DNA of 64,000 nucleotides from Haliscomenobacter sp033763495 (GTDB lineage Bacteria; Bacteroidota; Bacteroidia; Chitinophagales; Saprospiraceae), in the NCBI RefSeq assembly GCF_033763495.1, contig NZ_JANRKL010000233.1:62001-126000 (forward strand), read 5' to 3'. Positions 62,338 to 64,000 of this stretch are shown here, in pieces (positions within the stretch are counted from its first letter, which is position 1; each line of letters starts with the position of its first letter). Under the pieces are notes generated by a model. The model was not told the DNA's origin and ran no database searches. It worked only from the letters and a program-made list of their open reading frames with translations. Position numbers and translations under genes: made by a program.

Positions 62338-63210
62338 ATGAGTCATTCAAACCAGTCTATAAAAATTATTGAATGCCCCCGCGATGCGATGCAGGGTTTA
62401 AAAGATTTTATCCCAACAGAGCAGAAGGTTAATTACATCAATCTCCTGCTAAAAGCTGGGTTTGACACCCTGGATTTTGGAAGTTTTGTCTCACCAAAGG
62501 CAATTCCCCAAATGCGGGACACTGCCGAAGTACTCAGCAAATTGGAGCTAAGTGGCAACCCAACCAAACTGCTTGCCATTGTTGCCAATAGCCGGGGAGC
62601 AGAAGACGCGGCCGCCTTTGAAGAAATTGATTATTTAGGTTACCCCTTCTCCATTTCTGAGACCTTTCAGTTGCGCAATACCAACGCCACCATCCAAGAA
62701 TCGCTGGAGCGGGTAAAACAAATTCAGGAAATTTGTACCAGTACGGGTAAAGAATTGGTGCTCTATGTCTCAATGGGCTTTGGGAATCCGTATGGAGATC
62801 CCTGGAATGCGGAAATTGTCAAAACATGGGTGGATCAGTTACAAACGCTTGACATCAGAATCTTCCAACTTTCTGATACCATTGGGGTAGCTACACCACA
62901 AAGTATTCATTACATTTTTTCAGCCCTGATTTCATCTTACCCGAATCTGGAGTTTGGTGCTCATTTTCATACGGTTCCACAACTTTGGCACGAAAAAATT
63001 GAAGCAGCTTATCAAAGTGGTTGCCGCCGCTTTGACGGAGCCATCAAAGGTTACGGGGGGTGCCCTATGGCCAAAGACGATCTCACTGGAAACATGCCAA
63101 CTGAAAACATGATCGCCTATTTTCACGAAGTGAATGAACCTACTGGCATCAATTTGGAAATTTTGTTGCGTGCACTGGCCAAGGCCCAGGAAGTTTTTCC
63201 AGCGCATTAG
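62338..63210 (+). CDS. Hydroxymethylglutaryl-CoA lyase
   Basis: This 290-residue TIM-barrel enzyme splits HMG-CoA into acetyl-CoA and acetoacetate, the last step of leucine breakdown. Family marks are ECPRDAMQGLKDFIP with the catalytic Arg-Asp pair, DFGSFVSPKAIPQMRD, and the metal-binding loop HFHTVPQLW. The catalytic cysteine lies in GYGGCPMAKDDLTGNMPTE. No other leucine-degradation gene is in the window. A propeller-sensor gene starts 23 bases after the stop. Confidence 0.93.
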   Translation: MSHSNQSIKIIECPRDAMQGLKDFIPTEQKVNYINLLLKAGFDTLDFGSFVSPKAIPQMRDTAEVLSKLELSGNPTKLLAIVANSRGAEDAAAFEEIDYLGYPFSISETFQLRNTNATIQESLERVKQIQEICTSTGKELVLYVSMGFGNPYGDPWNAEIVKTWVDQLQTLDIRIFQLSDTIGVATPQSIHYIFSALISSYPNLEFGAHFHTVPQLWHEKIEAAYQSGCRRFDGAIKGYGGCPMAKDDLTGNMPTENMIAYFHEVNEPTGINLEILLRALAKAQEVFPAH

Positions 63211-63233
63211 TACCCGTTTATAAACACTTTTTT

Positions 63234-64000
63234 ATGCGTTTTTTACGTTATTGCCGCAAATTTTTTCTTCAACCAGTTCCACGAAGCATGCTGATGAGAC
63301 CTACTTTAGTCCGTTTATCCTTTTTGTTGTTTGGTTTTTCCGGCCTTTTTGCCCAAAACGAACCCATGCAAGTAATCCGTTGCCTGGCTATAGAACCCGA
63401 TCAAAGTATTCGAAACATCTACGTTGATGAATCCAACCAAAAATGGGTCGGCAACGGAAGTGAGGTTTACCAGGTAAAAGCCCTTGATTTGGCTGATAAA
63501 TTAAATATAAAACCCGGAGAGCAATCTCTGCTCGCCGTAGCTGGCGGAAATGCTGATGTTCGGTGGAATATTGATCAATTGCAAAGTTTACTCAAAATCA
63601 AACTTAACTCTGACAATTATATTAGTACTGGCTTCTACGATGCTCAAAAAGACTTACTGCTTTTGGGAACAAGTGGAAGTGGTTTTTTTGAGCTTAAAAC
63701 CAAGCCTGGCCTGCAACTGGTCAATTCCTTCACTACCGCCAATTCAAAATTGCGTTCCAATCGCATCAACATTATTTATGCAGATAGTTACAACAAAATC
63801 TGGATTGGAACGGATCAAGGTCTGCTCCAGGGTAGCCCCGGAAAATGGGAAATGGTAAATAAATATTTTAATGTCAGCGGCCTCCAAACTTATCTACCTT
63901 TCACCTATGTACTTTCTGATGGCCAACTTTGGCGCTGGGATGGCAAAGGAGAATGGGAAGATTATGGATTTGACGAACGGATGATTGAAGGCAACATTGA
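63234..64000 (+). CDS. Propeller-type sensor protein, 3' end outside the window
   Basis: The frame from ATG 63234 is open to the right edge (about 255 codons). In-frame ATGs at 63288 and 63294 are also possible, and the latter gives a cleaner signal peptide (MRPTLVRLSFLLFGFSGLFA). The visible part contains Reg_prop-like repeats (NIYVDESNQKWVGNGSEVYQV, IIYADSYNKIWIGTDQGLL), as in the sensor at 56656. It is probably the input domain of a second two-component sensor kinase or a relative; its output domain lies beyond the window. Confidence 0.8.
   Translation, partial: MRFLRYCRKFFLQPVPRSMLMRPTLVRLSFLLFGFSGLFAQNEPMQVIRCLAIEPDQSIRNIYVDESNQKWVGNGSEVYQVKALDLADKLNIKPGEQSLLAVAGGNADVRWNIDQLQSLLKIKLNSDNYISTGFYDAQKDLLLLGTSGSGFFELKTKPGLQLVNSFTTANSKLRSNRINIIYADSYNKIWIGTDQGLLQGSPGKWEMVNKYFNVSGLQTYLPFTYVLSDGQLWRWDGKGEWEDYGFDERMIEGNI

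Noticed and set aside
62136..62372. 78-codon plus-strand frame over the small membrane-protein gene
   Set aside because: Antisense shadow of the 61979-62194 gene and its promoter region.
1..64000. CRISPR arrays, tRNA, rRNA, prophage
   Set aside because: No regularly spaced direct repeats, no cloverleaf or rRNA sequence in the gaps, and no phage structural genes.

Overview
The window looks like chromosomal DNA of a member of the Bacteroidota, most likely the Saprospiria (Haliscomenobacter- or Lewinella-like; my guess from protein style, not proven). Supporting signs are a type IX secretion (T9SS) C-terminal sorting domain, two-component sensors with beta-propeller input domains, promoters that fit the Bacteroidota TAnnTTTG -7 box, scarce Shine-Dalgarno sites and moderate GC. 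I found no rRNA, tRNA, CRISPR array, intact insertion sequence or prophage.

Layout. 1-15.5 kb holds mixed housekeeping and accessory genes: the 3' part of an alpha-2-macroglobulin, an orphan xisI, a small DUF6922-type gene with a frame break at a slippery A AAA AAG site, two class V PLP enzymes (one a cysteine desulfurase), a CaiB-type CoA-transferase, a Uma2-type protein, an SDR oxidoreductase, an rdgB-LytTR-GNAT operon, a tandem-duplicated PAP2 phosphatase/haloperoxidase and a YceI protein. 15.6-41.3 kb is a single long minus-strand surface polysaccharide locus. In transcription order it runs wza export lipoprotein, wzc tyrosine autokinase, WcaJ-type initiating transferase, flippase, glycosyltransferases, a Wzy-like polymerase, a WecE-type aminotransferase, a WecG/TagA transferase, a six-gene sugar-modification cassette (CDP-glucose synthesis, SDR, 3,5-epimerase, C-methyltransferase, class III aminotransferase, M28-like DUF4910 protein), a secreted beta-helix protein and GDP-mannose 4,6-dehydratase. 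A 690-bp intergenic region with homopolymer tracts and a palindrome precedes it. 42-48.9 kb carries, on the plus strand, an MHS-family transporter, homogentisate dioxygenase, fumarylacetoacetase, acetyl-CoA synthetase and an unrecognised kinase-like protein. This is the lower tyrosine/phenylalanine degradation pathway, whose products are fumarate and acetoacetate, next to acetate activation. 49-56.5 kb has a MoeB/ThiF-rhodanese protein, an MBL hydrolase, a GMC oxidoreductase, a sirtuin, a patatin, an APC permease and a secreted unknown. 56.6-64 kb has a propeller sensor kinase with its response regulator, a catalytically dead IS481-type integrase relative, a stretch with tandem terminators and a possible leader peptide, a small membrane protein, an HMG-CoA lyase and the 5' part of a second propeller sensor.

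The observations most worth following are: the kinase-like protein coupled to acs; the integrase-like protein in which all three DDE positions are replaced; the CDP-sugar cassette with an M28-like protein and no recognisable CDP-glucose 4,6-dehydratase; the possible -1 frameshift in the DUF6922 gene; the tandem PAP2 protein with one degenerate half; and the leader/terminator region near 61.6 kb. All functions are read from motifs by eye; no database search was run.
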